Shown piece by piece: positions 12,401 to 22,559 of a stretch of DNA of 64,000 nt. The DNA is from Brachionus manjavacas (lineage: Eukaryota; Rotifera; Eurotatoria; Ploima; Brachionidae). The position numbers were made by a program, and so were the translations under genes. The stretch spans positions 558,001-622,000 of the forward strand of contig JAHQIY010000003.1 of the NCBI GenBank assembly GCA_019054805.1, read 5' to 3'. The notes under the pieces are model-generated. The model did no database searches, had not been told where the DNA came from, and saw only the letters and a list, made by a program, of their open reading frames with translations. Within the stretch, counting starts at the first letter, position 1, and every line of letters starts with the position of its first letter.

Positions 12401-15400
12401 TGGACGGCTGTAAAATAAGGGTGTTGGTAGACACTGGAGCGGCAGTAAATGTGTTGGACGAGCCAACGTACCACCAGCTAAGCAGCAGACCAGCTCTTGA
12501 GAATCTAAACAAGCCATACTATGTGTTCGGAAGTCCAGATAAGCCACTCGAGGTATTAGGCTTCTTCGTAGCAACGGTTTCTTGGCAAGAAAAGAACGGA
12601 CGAGCGCCCTTTATCGTGGTGAAAGGCAAGCATCAAAACCTTATATGCAAGAAGACCGCGATACCCTTTAAGATGGTATCATTGCACCTCGATGACGATA
12701 CAGAGAGTAGCCTAGCTGTCAGCCAAATAGACGTGAAGGAGCACTTAAGCAAACAAGTGTTGGCCGAGATGTTTCCCGAACTATTCAGTGGAAAACTGGG
12801 CTGCGTCAAAGGAATCGAAGTCAAGCTTGAAATCGACGATTCCGTCAGGCCAGTAAAGCAACCATTGCGAGCAACACCGTTTCATTACAGAGCTGCAGTT
12901 GAGAGAGAGCTGGACAAGCAGGAGGCCGACGGCATCATAGAGAAAATCAGCTCAATGGCGACGTCAATCGAATGAATATCCAATTTAGTTGTCGTGCCGA
13001 AGGACCATCATCCAAGCAAAAGTAGGTTACCACATCGACATAACTCAGATCAGCAAGGTAAACACGCAGTAAGAATCACGTGCGATTCAAGACAGCTGAA
13101 TAAGGCCCTAAAGCGTGTCAGATTTGCAATGAGAACTGTCGAGGACTTAGTGGTCATTGTGAACGGAGCAACTATATTCTCGAAGTTGGATCTCAACAAG
13201 GCTTTTCATCAAATGACTCTGGCTGAAGAATCGCGCAATCTAACCACGATCACAACACACAAAGGTCTATATCGCTACAACGCCTTCACATGGGCATTTC
13301 AAGTGCATCTGAGATATTTACGGAGACGATGTGATATAGCGACATCTTTGTCGATATCACTGGAAAGTTGATTAACTTAACCATGAGCGTTTAAGTTAAC
13401 AAGGAGCATAAATAGCTGCTCCAATACGTCTTACGAGGAGATCCGATAGACGGGCCCAAGGGTACTAATGTAAACATTACAGGCAGGCTTCCAAAAAATA
13501 AACAGTCAATTGACACGGTTCCGTCTAAACGGCAAAAAACAAATGAAAATTAACCAAATCAGTTTGTTTCAGTAATTTTTGACACTTTTTATTTTCCAGA
13601 TACCAGAATCATTTATTTAAATACTAAATTAATTTGTAGTCATATATATATAATCTAATTATAAATATATATGTTATATATTTGATTAGATTGCTAGCAA
13701 TGTTCTCTACCTTAGCTCTTTAGTCTAGTTATTAGACAATAAAGAAATTCTAAAGTTATTTGTTAAAACTTTTAAATTCGTTCTACTGAGAATAATGTGA
13801 ATTGGTGTCCTTCTAAAATCGAAAGTGGAGTAAAGTTATTAATTCTAATTGTAAAAGTTTAATTAACTGATATAAAGATAAAAAAATAAAAATAAAATTT
13901 TAGTTGTTTGAATTCTAGTTGTTTCTTAATTAATCTATATTAGACTTTTTTTTATTTTGTTGCTAAAAAATTTCCTAATTATCTATAATTTTAAAATTTC
14001 TCTAATATTTTTGCTTTAATTTTTTATTGCTCCAAACTTCACCGCCGCCAAAATTTACTATTTTTAATTCTTATATCTGATAAAATCACGTAATTTCACG
14101 ACAATTATGATAGAAACAAAAAATCGTGGCATTGGAGAGTTTTCTACTGTAAAAGTGAATACTTACAGCGTGATCCATTGCAAAATGTAAGTTGTGAATC
14201 TAAACACTGAATTGAATTTGAACAGACGTTACCAAACTGCCTCTTTGGGTGACATCTCCAATTTTGCCAAAAAAAAAGCTTATAGTCCGAGCAGGCACAT
14301 AATTTGCTTGCATTACAAATTGTTTTCTGGCCCACGTATTTGCATTCATATGTGCTTGAGCAAGAGGATCCATAGTTTTTTGCCAGCAAACATATTGTTC
14401 CATTCCAGTAATTTTCATTATTGCTTATTCGTTGACAATCACACATCCCACTAGCAGACGTGGCTGGACAATTACATAAGCCAGTTGATCGACATATTAG
14501 ATTTTCTGAATCGTTACACTCAAGATCAGAAGTGCAGGTTTTTTTGGCATAAGTCAATTTACATTTGTATGAATCAGGTGACCAAGTGTAGTCTGAAGTC
14601 GAGCATGAGCACTTGTTGTTTTGGCATGTCAAAGCTAAATCCTCTCTGCATTGATGATCCTTATCACATCTTTCATTCAATGTATATTGCTTAGTGCAAG
14701 TTGATGTTACATTTTCATAAAAATAATATTTAGGACAACGACATCCGAATCTAATGGAGCAAAACATTGGTTTTAAACACGCACCATCAAATGAACATGT
14801 CTCGAGTTCGTTTAGTCTAGGAACACATTTTGCCTCTGATTGTTTAAAATACTCATCGTTTTTGCATAAACCTAGTAAATTTTTTTCAAACAAATATAGT
14901 CAAAAAACAGATTTGAACTAAAATTTTACATTTTGTGCTTAGACATAGGGTTTTTTCTGAATCCAGGCATTCTTTTGAAATACCACAAGATTGATTAAAG
15001 TTTTTTTTTGACAAACACAAGGATCCTTCCCAATATTGACTAAAATAGAATTATAGAAATGAACACCAATAATTGGAAAGGATTTTTTAATACTTCTAAC
15101 TTTATTAAATTTACTAGAACTTAAAAATAATCCATAGATCTAAAATTCATAAAGTACTTTATGTCTAAAACAAACAATTTCAAATATTTGAACTAATTGA
15201 AATAATTTTTTTAGTCAAATTTGTTTTTTTTTTGTTTCTCTAATATATAGTTAAAAAGGCATCAAATTTCCCTCAAATCAAATGACTTATGGGTTTAGGG
15301 AAATATGTTATGGGTTCGATTGCATATTTTTTAAAAAAATGTAAATTGCAGTATCAGAGGCCTTTAAAGCTTCGTCATATAAGTTGGGGTTGTGAAGTTC

Positions 15401-18400
15401 GTTTCAATTCGATCATTTCAATTCAGAAAAACTTGAATAACTTTTTTACTAAAAGAGATAATTTAGTTCTGTAAAATGCTTAATGGTTAAGCAACTTTGC
15501 TTAATCCAAAAATATATGTCTGTAAAAACTCTGCAATGTAATTGCACACTTGATTGGAATACTTTTTAATGGGCTGCAAAATGCAGAAAATTGCAGAGTA
15601 TTTTGCAGACTTTTTTTACAGCATTAAGCAAATTTGCTTATAATTAAGCATTTTACAGAACTGAATTATCTCTTTTAGTAAAAAAGTTATTCAAGTTTTT
15701 CTGAATTGAAATGATCGAATTGAAACGAACTTCACAACCCCATATAAGTTAATCTTACAAAAACTTTGAAATTCAATCCGACAAAAAGAATCCTGAAATT
15801 TAAATAAAAAAACCAAAACGTTTGAAAGTTTTGACCAAAATTTAGACTATAAGTGTTTTGTCTAGTCATATTATGTTATTTTTTTTGGATTTTTTGTTAA
15901 AAAATAACACCAAGATTCAAATATTTCTATTGATTTTAATATATTTTGTATTATTGTTATTCAATAAAAGTCAAGATCTTTAAATCATTGATCGTAGTCC
16001 TCTCTGAGCATCAGCTTGTTTTTGAGTTGATAATTATTTAAATTTAAAATTTTCTCAATAATTCACACACACACAGTCACTTATTCATCTCTCTTTTGCA
16101 AAATTCTAAGAAAATTTCTAGAGCGTTTTCTTTAGAAGTTTTGAAACGCAATCCATTAGCCTATTTCTAATAATCCCTTAGTTCCTCGCCTCTATTTCTA
16201 CTAGGATTATCCATGCATTTACTTTATCGTTTCCATGTTATTTTCCATTTTATTATTTTTCCATATTATTTTTGTAAAGAAAATAATATCAGACACGAAA
16301 GATCTGATGATTTAGGCGACCTCTAAACCTAAATCATCGGCTTTAAATTTTATAATTCGTGTTTCCCTAAGTCCGAATTCTAGGTTTCCTTCTAAAACAT
16401 CCTCATGATTAAAGTTTTCTTATTTTGCAGAAATGACAAAAAGGACAAAAATGTATTTTTTCTGGTTTAAATCGTATCTCCCCCGAGAGATCAATATTTT
16501 TTTTTTTTTTAAATCTAGACAAAATTCTGAACAATTCTATGGTTTTACTTTTTTATTTTATTGCTTTATTTTTCTTAAAAAATCTCTTCAAATCATGTGA
16601 TAATTAACAAATTTGTATATTAATATTCTATTGATATTTTTTTCTAAATTTTACTAAAAACTTATCTAAGTATAAATAAAATTTAGTGAAAAATGCCTAA
16701 AAAATGAAAATATAATCAATCTCGAGTTAGTAACCTTGGAGTTTTCGGCCAAAAAAAATTTAATGAAGAGGAAGAAATAAAGATGATCATATGGAAATAG
16801 ACGTTGAACCCGATATAAATAATAATTAACAAGATTTTTTTACTTCATCCGAATCTGAAGAATCCAAAAGAAGGTCTTTGGTGTTATTTAAAACAGCATA
16901 TTAGAGCAAGAACAAATCAGACATTTCCAAGAATGATGGAGCTTTAAGCCGAAGCAAAAGAAAAGTATTTGGGTTCTGAGCTTTCAAAAAAATTAATCGA
17001 CGATTTTGGCGGTGTTTAGTAGGTTATAATAGAGGTGCGACATACGGTCAAGTCCTAAAAGCATATTTTTCAGGAAAATCGAAAAAAACAGTTGTTGAGC
17101 ACCTAAAAATATCGATTTCTTTAGTTTAATTAAAAAATTTTAATAAAATAATTCAAATTTGACAAATTTGTTAATTATCACATGATTTGAAGAGATTTTT
17201 TAAGAAAAATAAAGCAATAAAATAAAAAAGTAAAACCATAGAATTGCTCAGAATTTTGTCTAGATTTAAAAAAAAAAAAAAAATAACGGGTCATAATTGA
17301 TCTCTCGGGGGAGATACGATTTAAACCAGAAAAATACGTTTTTGTCCTTTTTTTAGCCAACAAAAACCGCCACACTCTTTTTTTTTTTCTAAATTACATT
17401 AGCATGTAGAGAATTTTATGCTCTTTCAGAATATATATATTTTTTTAGTATATTTAAGTTTTATCTTTGAGATTTTGAGTCTTAAAGAACAACAACTTTT
17501 TTAAAGGGTTTGCTATTTTTGGAACCCTGGGTGTAAAAATTTTTTTTTTGCCCCCTTCAAAAAAAATTTATTTTTCGGGGTTTTTGAGGGCGTAGATTAC
17601 GAATTTTGAGTCAAAAATGTGAAATTCAGATAGCACTAAAGTTTTGAATTTCGTGAACTTTTCCTTTAGCACGTGTCAAGAACACAAGTTTGTAATTAAG
17701 TCAAGATGTGAGTTTAGTGCTTAATAAATTGTCAGCATTAAGAAGCTTTTAACTTCTGAGATACTTAACAAGTAAATTTATTTTTTTGTATTAGTTGACA
17801 AGCTGATGAACAAATGATTATTCAGGGTAACAAATTTCAAATAATATCGAAAAGATAGATGAGTTCAAATTGATCTGGTTTTTTCTTAAAATATATATTT
17901 TAGATGATGATTTTAGCTTTTCTAGATGATGAATGTAGAAAAGCTAGATGATGCATTCCGCCATGCAAGAGTTTTTACAAAAGGATTGAGCAATTTTAGC
18001 GAACCTAAGATGGTCAACTATTCGAGACAAAAAATTTTAATTTTTTTATGTGTTTTTGAGAAATGAATTTTTAGAAACCGTCCTTTATAAATTTTATTTC
18101 ATTTATACAATTAATTTTTATGTTTTTGTTTAAACTTTCTTATTTTTTAACTTTCTTTTAAATTTATTTAACTCTTTTTTTTATCTTATTTTAAAACATT
18201 TTTTTTTTTTTTATTACCCTAAAAGAGCAAAATCTCGTTACAGATATACGAATAAATAATAATAAAAATTAAATTCATTTTGAACGTATTTAATTAACAT
18301 CCCTTTTTCTTGGTATGTTGTACACAAAATTTTGACTTTTGAATGTAGTAACAACCTTGATTAGTTAGAATACCTTTTTTTTTTGTTGAAATTCTCTAAT

Positions 18401-19402
18401 TAACATTTAGAGTTGATAATTATAAATGTTAATTAGAGATAACACCTCTACTATACGCTTCGCTAATTCGATTTCGAGTTTTTGCATATTTGATTGAGAG
18501 TTATTTTTTAAGTTCACTGGTTTTCAAAAAAGATTTATACTTTTGGTTTAAAATAGATAATTCAATGATTAAACTTACATTTTTTATTTAATTTTAACTT
18601 TTTTAAAAGAAAATGTTAAAAAAATCTTAAAATCGATATTAACTTTGAGCTAATATATTTTTTATAAAAGTTCGATCTTCAAATTTTTGATTTTTTTAGA
18701 CTCAGCTTGTCAAACTCTTTAAGAAAATATCCTATTTGATTTAAATTACACTATTTGATTTAAATTACACTATTTTATATTACACTATTTGATTTGGTAG
18801 ACATTTTTATTTAAAGAAAGTGACTTAAGAATTAAGAAGATTAATATCAAAATATGAAAGTATAATTACATTGAATTGTTCATACACGTACATAAACCAG
18901 AATTGCAGATTAGATCGATGTCTTCTTTACAGTCATTTCCACTACAGACTTCATTATATGTTTTTCTTTTGACACATCTTTTTCTCTCGCTATGCCAAAA
19001 ATTTTCGGAACTACATTCACACTTTGATGTTAGTCCACAGATCAAATTTTCCTCATCTTTACAGTGATTTTTTTGACGACAAGGCTCATTAAATGTAGAC
19101 AAATCGCGACAACTGTCAAGATAGAATTTATCTTCTGGACAGAGGCATACTTTATTGATACATTTTAGCCCTAGAAACTTTTCACAAGACCGGCTTGTAC
19201 AATCCTCATTGTAAAGTCCATTAGGATTTTTGTCAACAGACAGTATGATTGAAGTGGCAAAAACAGCCACTAACCCCGTCATCACAATACCTCCACAAAT
19301 AACAATCCATTTTGGCATCAAAACCTGGCCGTTGTTCAATGCCTCTAGATTTTTGACAGCTTGACTCTTCTGAATGATGTATTTAGGTTTTAAATTTTCC
19401 AT
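5751..19402 (-). CDS. Five-exon gene: type II membrane protein with EB/EGF-like cysteine-rich repeats
   Basis: Five minus-strand exons join without a frame break: 19402-18870, 15039-14930, 14871-14167, 7049-6464 and 6417-5751. Every junction has GT and AG ends and matching phase, giving a predicted 866 residues and a TAA stop. Residues 1-30 are basic and polar, and a hydrophobic segment (WIVICGGIVMTGLVAVFATS) follows. The rest is a chain of short cysteine-rich modules (CxCxxxxxYW/F, ExC, CxxDxxC) with many N-glycosylation motifs, like EB or EGF-like domains. I infer a signal-anchored surface protein facing outward. The exon 1-2, 2-3 and 3-4 junctions all fall in the same place in the module, so the protein grew by exon duplication. 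The function is not known. The exon 3-4 intron is 7.1 kb and full of transposons; the exon 4-5 intron is only 46 nt. No signal peptide is seen. Confidence 0.8.
6464..7049 (-). CDS. Exon 4 of the cysteine-rich membrane protein gene
   Basis: Acceptor TTTAG|GTGTTTG at 7050, donor CAAT|GTATAT at 6463. The split codon shared with exon 3 recreates the C of an RC-VC motif matching QCVCNQTQYF in exon 5, which supports a splice across 7.1 kb. The unit repeats that of exon 3 module by module. The ATG at 7092 lies before the acceptor and is not the start. Confidence 0.8.
7175..8806. mobile_element. Foldback non-autonomous DNA transposon, 8-bp TSD
   Basis: The 1632-bp element begins GGGTCCTACTAAAATACTGA and ends with its complement. 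It is flanked by perfect copies of TTCATTTA (7167-7174 and 8807-8814). Almost the whole element is two inverted arms meeting near 7730-7960. The right arm carries an extra partial copy of one arm block (8190-8300 and 8470-8600). Words such as gggggtcag and its complement recur. No protein is encoded. An 8-bp duplication fits hAT, P or Merlin-like transposases; the parent element is not in the window. It sits inside intron 3 of the cysteine-rich protein gene. Confidence 0.8.
9168..9300 (-). mobile_element. Solo 3' tail of a Jockey/CR1-like LINE
   Basis: It matches the 3' end of the minus-strand LINE at 46130-46260: an (AAATA)n-like tail, the ggagc...gctc box and the conserved aataagct word. 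Only the extreme 3' end is present, as expected for a strongly 5'-truncated insertion. Confidence 0.6.
9400..10545 (+). pseudogene. LINE reverse transcriptase pseudogene (Jockey/CR1-like)
   Basis: Broken pieces of an RT domain in order: GKLLERIVYSRLYNFLEQNS, LFFDISKAFDRV, the 82-residue block at 9678-9926 (NWIRSFLDSRTFKVNVN, then AGVPKGSVIRPLLFSIYIND) and the FADD active-site box. It is homologous to the copies at 20588-22330 and 46130-47195 and carries stops in several places. After 10140 the 3' part is interrupted by a hairpin repeat and resumes at about 10370-10450. The word gaatatccaa(c/t)tc(c/t)attgtgtaatt occurs at both 10157 and 10511. It is a dead copy within intron 3. Confidence 0.75.
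10201..10345. repeat. Tandem hairpin unit followed by LINE-type 3' terminus
   Basis: The unit atgatttatttagttccctc...aataaatcat occurs twice and partly a third time. Each copy folds into a hairpin with stem ATGATTTATT. The array ends in ctaagggggctcaagttcgg plus an A-rich aataaata tail, the same end type as the LINE copies here. Confidence 0.6.
10815..11067 (+). repeat. 5' LTR and primer binding site of the broken gypsy element
   Basis: The LTR runs from about 10815 to about 11053, followed by TGGCGACGAGGA at 11056-11067, a tRNA-complementary-type primer site commonly seen in this group of gypsy elements. The exact LTR ends are uncertain because the 3' LTR is truncated. Confidence 0.5.
11251..12975 (+). 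CDS. Gag-protease-RT N-terminus of a Ty3/gypsy element
   Basis: 574 codons from the ATG at 11251. Residues 1-200 are a Gag capsid-like region (KWSKWLEVWYLYLASRELD near residue 25). Two CCHC zinc knuckles follow (CAWCGGKPHARANC and CSNCLKIGHFACAC, about residues 224-253), then a basic linker. The aspartic protease motif VLVDTGAAVNVLD is at about 391-403. The start of RT (KLEIDDSVRPVKQPLRATPF) follows at about 527. The frame ends at a TGA (12973-12975) where RT homology continues in the same frame. Retrotransposon polyprotein; inactive here because the rest of pol is missing. Confidence 0.8.
   Translation: MSATNFDDLPTFDRGRDQAAIASKWSKWLEVWYLYLASRELDTKENMEADTDYQKAKTLKPLFLLKIGDDAREIYNSKKKADNSDKLIEVIKFMSEHYAPRRSKFAYVSIFCRARRNEGEAVNDFMVRLRKLAKPCDFGDQLDKELLRAFVFGCGIERVEEMMCIDDKKTLDDAIEFGLKNEHKLEDLKQIRVAHTHDQVSDGVTINHTSFRRPEAALKQSIACAWCGGKPHARANCPAKDKECSNCLKIGHFACACRSTRVQKNTNTRNSNHRNSSEGRSNHGTTRGDYSPGRSTTTGSEKQKETYRANQSASRRQTSSRGIHAVTSSQSPAIPDINIMLSAAENDEYLRAKNYLEASEWSDQQAVVIPMEAGDTNVHTMVTVDGCKIRVLVDTGAAVNVLDEPTYHQLSSRPALENLNKPYYVFGSPDKPLEVLGFFVATVSWQEKNGRAPFIVVKGKHQNLICKKTAIPFKMVSLHLDDDTESSLAVSQIDVKEHLSKQVLAEMFPELFSGKLGCVKGIEVKLEIDDSVRPVKQPLRATPFHYRAAVERELDKQEADGIIEKISSMATSIE
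12976..13371 (+). pseudogene. RT fragment continuing the gypsy pol
   Basis: In the same frame as the preceding ORF, after its in-frame stop: LVVVPKDHHPSKS, then RITCDSRQLNKALKR and FSKLDLNKAFHQMTL (the first RT aspartate, in LDLNKAF). At about 13290 the expected RT sequence moves to another frame, and by 13375 similarity is lost. The YxDD region and everything downstream are gone. Confidence 0.7.
13553..14143. other. AT-rich intron DNA
   Basis: The remainder of intron 3. It contains an AT dinucleotide-rich palindromic patch at about 13640-13695 and no gene. Confidence 0.5.
14167..14871 (-). CDS. Exon 3 of the cysteine-rich membrane protein gene
   Basis: A 705-nt exon, 234 codons plus split codons at both ends, with acceptor ACTAG and donor CGCT|GTAAGT. 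It encodes a full repeat unit: a CxC-type module, a CDKDHQCREDLALTC module, an ECNDSENLIC module and an ENYWNGTIC module. Confidence 0.8.
14930..15039 (-). CDS. Exon 2 of the cysteine-rich membrane protein gene
   Basis: A 110-nt exon flanked by TTTTAG and GTAAAA. It encodes 36 full codons (QYWEGSLCLSKKNFNQSC and onward). It corresponds in position to the start of exon 5 (QFFDGSEC), which supports both splice calls. Confidence 0.75.
15386..15741. mobile_element. MITE with ~105-bp terminal inverted repeats
   Basis: The 356-bp element starts GGGGTTGTGAAGTTCGTTTC and ends with its complement. The arms match for about 105 bp. It is flanked by the 9-bp repeat ATATAAGTT (15377-15385 and 15742-15750). 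The centre contains gcagagt/actctgc words shared with the element at 62381-62664. It is non-coding and lies in intron 1 of the cysteine-rich protein gene. Confidence 0.8.
16436..17353 (+). mobile_element. Tc1/mariner-like relic with long inverted ends
   Basis: Ends of about 180 bp are inverted copies (ggacaaaaatg, then tctcccccgagagatcaat and aaatcatgtgataattaac, with complements at 17163-17345). Between them lies a decayed transposase tail on the plus strand: GLWCYLKQHIRARTNQTFPR near 16875-16935, then RRFWRCLVGYNRGATYGQV near 17000-17060, in shifted frames. These resemble the C-terminal part of Tc1/mariner transposases. No intact catalytic domain is present. Confidence 0.6.
17354..18865. 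other. AT-rich intron 1 DNA without genes
   Basis: No gene seen. A 16-bp-arm palindrome built on ctctaattaacattta lies at about 18402-18445, and a short tandem repeat of actatttgatttaaattac at about 18740-18795. The stretch 17600-17690 resembles 22260-22340 near the LINE, so it may be an old repeat fragment. Confidence 0.45.
18870..19402 (-). CDS. Exon 1 of the cysteine-rich membrane protein gene
   Basis: Starts at the ATG at 19402. It encodes 177 residues plus two bases: a cytoplasmic-type N-terminus, the membrane anchor at about residues 32-56, and the first cysteine modules (NEDCTSRSCEKFLGLKC and onward). The donor is AAT|GTAATT at 18869. Confidence 0.8.
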
Positions 19403-20410
19403 TTTGTTTGAGTAGAATTTTACTTAAAGGTTTATAAATAATAAAGAAATATTTAAATTTTTTTTAATTTAAAATTCAAATAAAATGGATACTTTAAAGT
19501 TAAACAAAAAGGTTGATAGATGTTCTTTTTTCTTTTTTCTTTGTTCTTTTTTAAATTTATTTATATTTAGAATAAGACCTGCAAAAAATTGAATTAAATT
19601 TTTTATCCAGTTACAACATTAATAAAGAATTTTTTTTCAATTTATTTATTTTATTAAAAAAAAAAACGCAGTTAGAAAACTTCAGACAAAAACAGAAATT
19701 AAAACTTTAAATTTAAAGTTTGAGCCACATTATACTTGATTATTGGTAAATTAATTTTAGAATGAAATGATTTGAAAATTTGTAAAACATATTATACAGT
19801 GTTTTTATTGAACAAATGGCTCTTGTAATAAAAACTATTTTACAAAATTATTATTTTTATTTGGGATCGAAAATTATTCTAAATAATAATGCTCTTATTT
19901 TTTAATAAAAATAATAATTAAAATTATAATTTTACTTTTTCGAAATTGAATCATGACCACGAATGTACATGGTCGGGATTGCTATGTCTTACTTTTTAAA
20001 AAAGTTTAAAAAAAATCTGTTAGCTTTCTAACGGTTTTTGCAAATAGAAAACTTAATTTTGGATATTTCCTTCAATGCATATACCAATTTTTAGGGTCAA
20101 ATTTAAAAGAGAACTGTGAAAAGACATAAATTCAATATGAGATTTTCGTAATTGCTTTCTTTTATTTATGAAAATTAACTTTAACATTTAGCACCTTTAT
20201 GTAAATTTTTTTTTCAATTTATTTTACTTTTACATTTTTGATTTGTAATTTTTAATCTCTTTGATGTACAGATATCTCAAACGGTACATCAAAGAGATAT
20301 TAAAATATTAGTATCAATAAAAAGCACTATTATTATGTAATAAAATTAAAATTCCTAAATTATTTTAAATTGTACTGAGCTAAGGCTCCTTTATATTAGA
20401 AAAAATATTT
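19403..20410. other. AT-rich 5' flank of the cysteine-rich protein gene
   Basis: Must contain the promoter and 5' leader of the minus-strand gene, but no motif can be named with confidence. A hairpin tctctttgatgtac/gtacatcaaagaga lies at about 20257-20300. No other gene seen. Confidence 0.45.
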
Positions 20411-20580
20411 AGCACGCATTTTACTTTATTTTACATTTTGGTTTTCACGCTATATTTAATGTTATTTTTAGATGTTTGCAACAAAGTAACACTTGTAGGT
20501 TTGGCAAGTTGTTTGTAAAACACAACAACTTGAAGCATGTTGGCGTGAAAGCAAGTGGAAATTTAAACGAAATAACAAAC
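20411..20580 (+). repeat. 170-bp repeat, copy 1 of 3
   Basis: Begins ttagcacgcattttacttta and ends gaaataacaaac. Near-identical copies lie at 22341-22513 and 24399-24571. Copies 1 and 2 bracket the LINE at 20588-22330. Confidence 0.8.
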
Positions 20581-20587
20581 CTGGTTT

Positions 20588-22330
20588 GAATCTCTTTAAA
20601 AAAATTTTGGAACAAAAATTGGTCTGATTATACCGATAAAATGGGCAAGAATCCCTTATCCAGCAGACCTTTCTGGAAAAAAATAAATATATTCAGATCA
20701 AAAAATAGTTCAAAACTAATCCCAACCTTACTGGCAAATAATCAAGAACTAAGCACTGATAGTGAAAAAGGAAAATTCTTTGGAGAATTTCTATCCTTAA
20801 CTTTTAGTCCCAATTCTGATTTAATTAATAATAAAACAGACAGTGAGGTAACTGATTTTAACTCGAATTTTTTTAAAAGCCACAAATCATTCATAATCAA
20901 TGAACCTATAAGCCTTAAAGAGATCAATGTAGCTATCAAAAAATTAAAAGGAGAAGGGACACCAGGACCTGAAAAAATTCAAAATATTATGCTAAAAAAT
21001 TTACCACGAACTTGTCTTCTTGATATTAAGGAACTCTTCAACCGAAGTTCTCTTCAGGATAAAATTCCCAAAGAGTGGAAAACAGCTTTCATAACCATGA
21101 TTCCTAAAAATCATCACCATTAAATGACCCAACTAACTATAGACCAATAAGCATGACAAGCTGTCTTGGTAAGCTCCTAGAGCGGATTATCTACATTAAA
21201 ATATATAGTCACCTAAGAAAGAATTCATTGTTAATCCAAGAGCAATCACGCTTCAGAAAATATTGACGAACCGCCGATAATCTTATTTTCATAATTCAAA
21301 AAATTTCTAAATCATTCAATAGAAAGAAAAAAGTCAATGCCTTATTTTTTGACATCTCAAAAGCTTTTGATAGGGTGTGGCATGACGGATTAATTTATAA
21401 ACTAATTAAAATGAACTTGCCTGACTATCTTTACCACTGGATAAAATCATTTCTTGATTCCAGGTCATTCAAAGTAAACGTAAATGGTCAAATAAGTGAT
21501 GAATATTTAATAACTGCAGATGTCCCCCAAGGTTCAGTAATTAGTCCTCTTCTGTTCAGTATATTCATCAATGATATCCCAAAGAGAAATAAAACTAATA
21601 GTGAATACTCTCTCTTATTTGCCGATGATCTAGTGACTTTTTTTATTTATAAAAAAAAGGGTAATCTAGAAAATAAGATAAACAAATATCTAAAAGAACT
21701 AGAAAGAAGGCTCTGCTAGTGGAAAATGAAAATATCACTAGAAAAGTCTTGCTTTATGGTATTTTCTAAGTATAGTAGGGAAAATTCAAATCTAAACTTA
21801 GAGATATATGGGAACAAACTCGAACGTTAAAAAAATGTAAAATTTCTAGGCATTAAGTTTGACCCAAAATTAACCTTCAACTCTATGGTTGAGGATATAA
21901 AAAAACGCTGCAACTCAAGATTAAATTTAATTAAAATTTTGCCAAACAAAAAATGGGGCTTAAATACTTAGACTTAGGTAATCTCAACAAATCATTAATA
22001 GGCTCGATTTTAGAATATTCATTTCCCTGTCTAATTTTTTTTCAGAATAAAGCATTAAAATAATTCAGGCTTTTCAAAACTCAGCAGTTCGATTTATTCT
22101 TAAACTAAAATATGATACACCCTTCAACATACTACATAATGAGGCCTTCGATAAACAAAAGGAATTAAAAGTCTCTAATCAACTTTTGAGTTGTCTGAGA
22201 GATATATTGGAGTAGGACTGAGACATTATGTTCCATTTGTAACCAGTTCCATTTTAAAGTCAAAAATTAGAAATTCAGATAAAACTTAAGTTTTGAATCT
22301 CGTGTGATATCGTTACATCGCTTGTTCAAG
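20588..22330 (+). pseudogene. LINE ORF2 pseudogene (Jockey/CR1-like)
   Basis: The longest LINE copy in the window. A block at 20641-21123 covers the region before and at the start of RT (FWKKINIFRSKNSSKLIPTL, then INVAIKKLKGEGTPGPEKIQ). The frame then changes and DPTNYRPISMTSCLGKLLER follows. Next are LFFDISKAFDRVWHDGL, PQGSVISPLLFSIFINDIP and LLFADDLVTFF (the RT active site) in 21340-21719. After that come thumb and connection pieces broken by stops. No endonuclease domain is seen, so the copy is 5'-truncated. The 3' part (from 21566) is duplicated at 23628. Confidence 0.8.
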
Positions 22331-22340
22331 AAACACATTA

Positions 22341-22513
22341 TTTAGCACGCATTTTACTTTATTTTACATTTTGGTTTTCACGCTATATTTAATGTTATTT
22401 TTAGATGTTTGCAATAAAGTTACACTTGTAGGTTTGGCAAGTTGTTTGTAAAACACAACAACTTGAAGCATGTTGGCGTGAAAGCAAGTGGAAATTTAAA
22501 CGAAATAACAAAC
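22341..22513 (+). repeat. 170-bp repeat, copy 2 of 3
   Basis: See 20411. This copy follows the LINE and leads directly into the Helitron helicase remnant. Confidence 0.8.
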
Positions 22514-22559
22514 AACTAAAAAGAGATGGATTTTCTAGTATCTTCATTTTTTTAGAACT

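Larger units (their letters stand above)
10815..13552 (+). mobile_element. Broken Ty3/gypsy LTR retrotransposon
   Basis: A 71-bp stretch (ggcaggcttcc...gaaaatta) occurs at 10815-10885 and again at 13482-13552 with a few differences. I read these as the starts of the 5' and 3' LTRs, the 3' one being cut short. A primer-binding-site-like TGGCGACGAGGA follows at 11056. Gag, protease and the first part of RT are present. RNase H and integrase are deleted between about 13380 and 13480. The internal DNA is clearly richer in G+C than the surroundings, so its codon use differs from the host's AT-rich style. It lies in intron 3 of the cysteine-rich protein gene. Confidence 0.75.

Noticed and set aside
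18402..18445. Palindrome ctctaattaacattta/taaatgttaattagag as a terminator or regulatory site
   Set aside because: A single AT-rich palindrome inside an intron; no context supports a function.
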